Below are positions 62,749-64,000 of a stretch of DNA of 64,000 nt, in pieces. Each line of letters opens with the position of its first letter. Position 1 is the stretch's first letter. The position numbers and the translations under genes were made by a program. A model generated the notes under the pieces. It did no database searches. It saw nothing but the letters and a program-made list of their open reading frames with translations, and had not been told where the DNA came from. Source of the stretch: Neorhizobium huautlense (GTDB taxonomy: Bacteria; Pseudomonadota; Alphaproteobacteria; Rhizobiales; Rhizobiaceae); NCBI RefSeq assembly GCF_030811685.1, contig NZ_JAUSRF010000006.1, forward strand, positions 62,001 through 126,000, in the 5' to 3' direction.

Positions 62749-64000
62749 TCATTTCCAGTCGCGGATATCGACAAAGTGACCGGCAATCGCCGCAGCCGCC
62801 GCCATGGCCGGCGAGACGAGATGCGTGCGGCCCTTGTAGCCCTGGCGGCCTTCGAAATTGCGGTTCGAGGTGGACGCGCAGCGCTCATAGGGGTTCAGGC
62901 GGTCGTCGTTCATGGCAAGGCACATGGAACAGCCCGGCTCGCGCCATTCGAAACCGGCATCCTTGAAGATCTTGTCGAGGCCTTCGGCTTCCGCCTGTTC
63001 CTTCACGAGGCCCGAGCCCGGCACGATCATGGCGTTGACGGTGGATGCCACCGTCTTGCCCTCGACCATGGCGGCCGCCGCGCGCAGATCCTCGATGCGA
63101 CCATTGGTGCAGGAGCCGATGAAGACGCGGTCGACGGTGATGTCGGTCATCTTCTGGCCGGGCTTGAGGCCCATATATTCCAGCGCGCGCCATTTCGACG
63201 TGCGCTTGTTTTCTTCCTGGATATCGTCCGGGTTCGGCACCACGCCCTCGACCGAGATGACGTCTTCCGGCGAGGAGCCCCAGGAAACGATCGGCGGCAG
63301 GTTGGCGCCGTCGAGCACGATCACCTTGTCGTAATGCGCGCCTTCGTCGCTGTGCAGCGTCTTCCAGTAGTCGATCGCCATGTCGAGTGCCGCACCCTTT
63401 GGCGCACGCGGTTTGCCCTTGATATATTCAAAGGTGGTTTCGTCCGGCGCGATCAGGCCGGCGCGGGCGCCGCCTTCGATCGTCATGTTGCAGACCGTCA
63501 TGCGGCCTTCCATGGAGAGCGAACGGATCGCTTCGCCGGCAAATTCGACCACGTGGCCGGTGCCGCCAGCGGTGCCGATCTCGCCGATGATGGCGAGGAT
63601 CACGTCCTTGGCGGTGACACCTTCCGGCAGCTTGCCATCGACACGCACCAGCATGTTCTTGGCCTTTTTCTGCACCAGCGTCTGGGTGGCGAGAACGTGC
63701 TCGACCTCGGACGTGCCGATACCATGCGCCAGGGCACCGAAAGCACCATGCGTGGACGTGTGGCTGTCACCACAGACGATGGTCATGCCCGGCAGGGTAA
63801 AGCCCTGTTCCGGGCCGACAATGTGCACGATGCCCTGACGGACATCCTTTTCCGAATAATATTCGACGCCGAAATCGGCAGCATTCTGGGCCAGCGCCTC
63901 CACCTGGATGCGGCTTTCCTCGTTCTTGATGCCGAGATGGCGGTCGGCGGTAGTCGGCACGTTATGGTCGACGACGGCGAGCGTGCGCTCCGGTGCGCGC
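62749..64000 (-). CDS. leuC: 3-isopropylmalate dehydratase large subunit (5' end outside window)
   Basis: Aconitase-family enzyme of leucine synthesis that, with LeuD, isomerises isopropylmalate. About 417 residues are visible; the frame is open to the window edge ([12 protein letters not shown].. near 63970), so roughly 50 N-terminal residues are missing from the usual 469. [4Fe-4S] cysteines in [13 protein letters not shown] and [10 protein letters not shown], and the aconitase motif [20 protein letters not shown] are intact. No leuD lies downstream here; it must be elsewhere. Confidence 0.96.
   Translation of the reverse strand, partial: RAPERTLAVVDHNVPTTADRHLGIKNEESRIQVEALAQNAADFGVEYYSEKDVRQGIVHIVGPEQGFTLPGMTIVCGDSHTSTHGAFGALAHGIGTSEVEHVLATQTLVQKKAKNMLVRVDGKLPEGVTAKDVILAIIGEIGTAGGTGHVVEFAGEAIRSLSMEGRMTVCNMTIEGGARAGLIAPDETTFEYIKGKPRAPKGAALDMAIDYWKTLHSDEGAHYDKVIVLDGANLPPIVSWGSSPEDVISVEGVVPNPDDIQEENKRTSKWRALEYMGLKPGQKMTDITVDRVFIGSCTNGRIEDLRAAAAMVEGKTVASTVNAMIVPGSGLVKEQAEAEGLDKIFKDAGFEWREPGCSMCLAMNDDRLNPYERCASTSNRNFEGRQGYKGRTHLVSPAMAAAAAIAGHFVDIRDWK

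Overview
This window is chromosomal backbone from an alphaproteobacterium of the order Rhizobiales, most likely family Rhizobiaceae (Agrobacterium/Rhizobium group). The evidence is the convergent chvB/chvA (ndvB/ndvA) cyclic beta-1,2-glucan pair, the SAM-II riboswitch ahead of metA, an EcfG-type stress promoter ahead of a second rpoH, a PhaR-type PHB regulator, CarD, FdxA, a biotin-dependent pyruvate carboxylase close to the Rhizobium enzyme, and a dense, GC-rich gene layout. The genus cannot be fixed further from sequence reading alone. I see no rRNA, transposase, integrase, phage gene or CRISPR array. The only RNA genes I can name are two identical tRNA-Gly(GCC) copies. Both ends cut genes: chvB on the left, leuC on the right.

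Layout. 1-11.5 kb: chvB (synthesis) and chvA (export) converge on a 0.9-kb intergenic stretch that holds terminators, a RIME-like palindromic repeat and an unexplained structured segment; two small envelope genes follow. 11.5-14.3 kb: PHB precursor genes phbB and phbA (minus), with phaR divergent. 14.4-22.4 kb: rpmF, GST, mtgA, ispA, LysE-type exporter, OmpA-type lipoprotein, ispG, MFS and EamA transporters. 22.4-27 kb: pyc and a LuxR-family regulator with an intact ligand-pocket signature. 27-35 kb: a SUV3-like RNA helicase with an S4 RNA-binding protein, fdxA, carD, rpoH2, M48 lipoprotein protease. 35-43 kb: TPP-riboswitch-controlled thiBPQ, a single-domain response regulator, thiN-uup, and SAM-II-controlled metA. 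43-48 kb: galM, exoD, and an ECF sigma / anti-sigma / BI-1 / DUF2076 operon. 48-53.5 kb: duplicated tRNA-Gly, a ProX-like editing protein, a thioredoxin-TPR protein, Lon-N-type and Trm112 proteins, UbiH-type hydroxylase, tesB. 53.5-64 kb: glnK-amtB behind a sigma-54-like promoter, ftsK, lolA, xthA, a cNMP-binding protein plus an OmpR-type regulator, an L,D-transpeptidase-like protein, an EamA transporter and leuC.

Common threads are envelope and osmotic physiology (cyclic glucan, lipoproteins, lolA, mtgA, YkuD-type protein), nutrient storage and balance (PHB, glnK-amtB, pyc, thiamine uptake and phosphorylation, methionine and leucine synthesis) and stress-directed sigma factors (rpoH2, the ECF operon). 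No complete unknown defence or mobile system is visible. The most interesting leads are the structured chvB-chvA intergenic segment, the four-gene ECF operon carrying a Bax-inhibitor-1 protein, the carD leader with mutually exclusive hairpins, and proteins with low-complexity tails (SUV3-like helicase, thioredoxin, ChvB).
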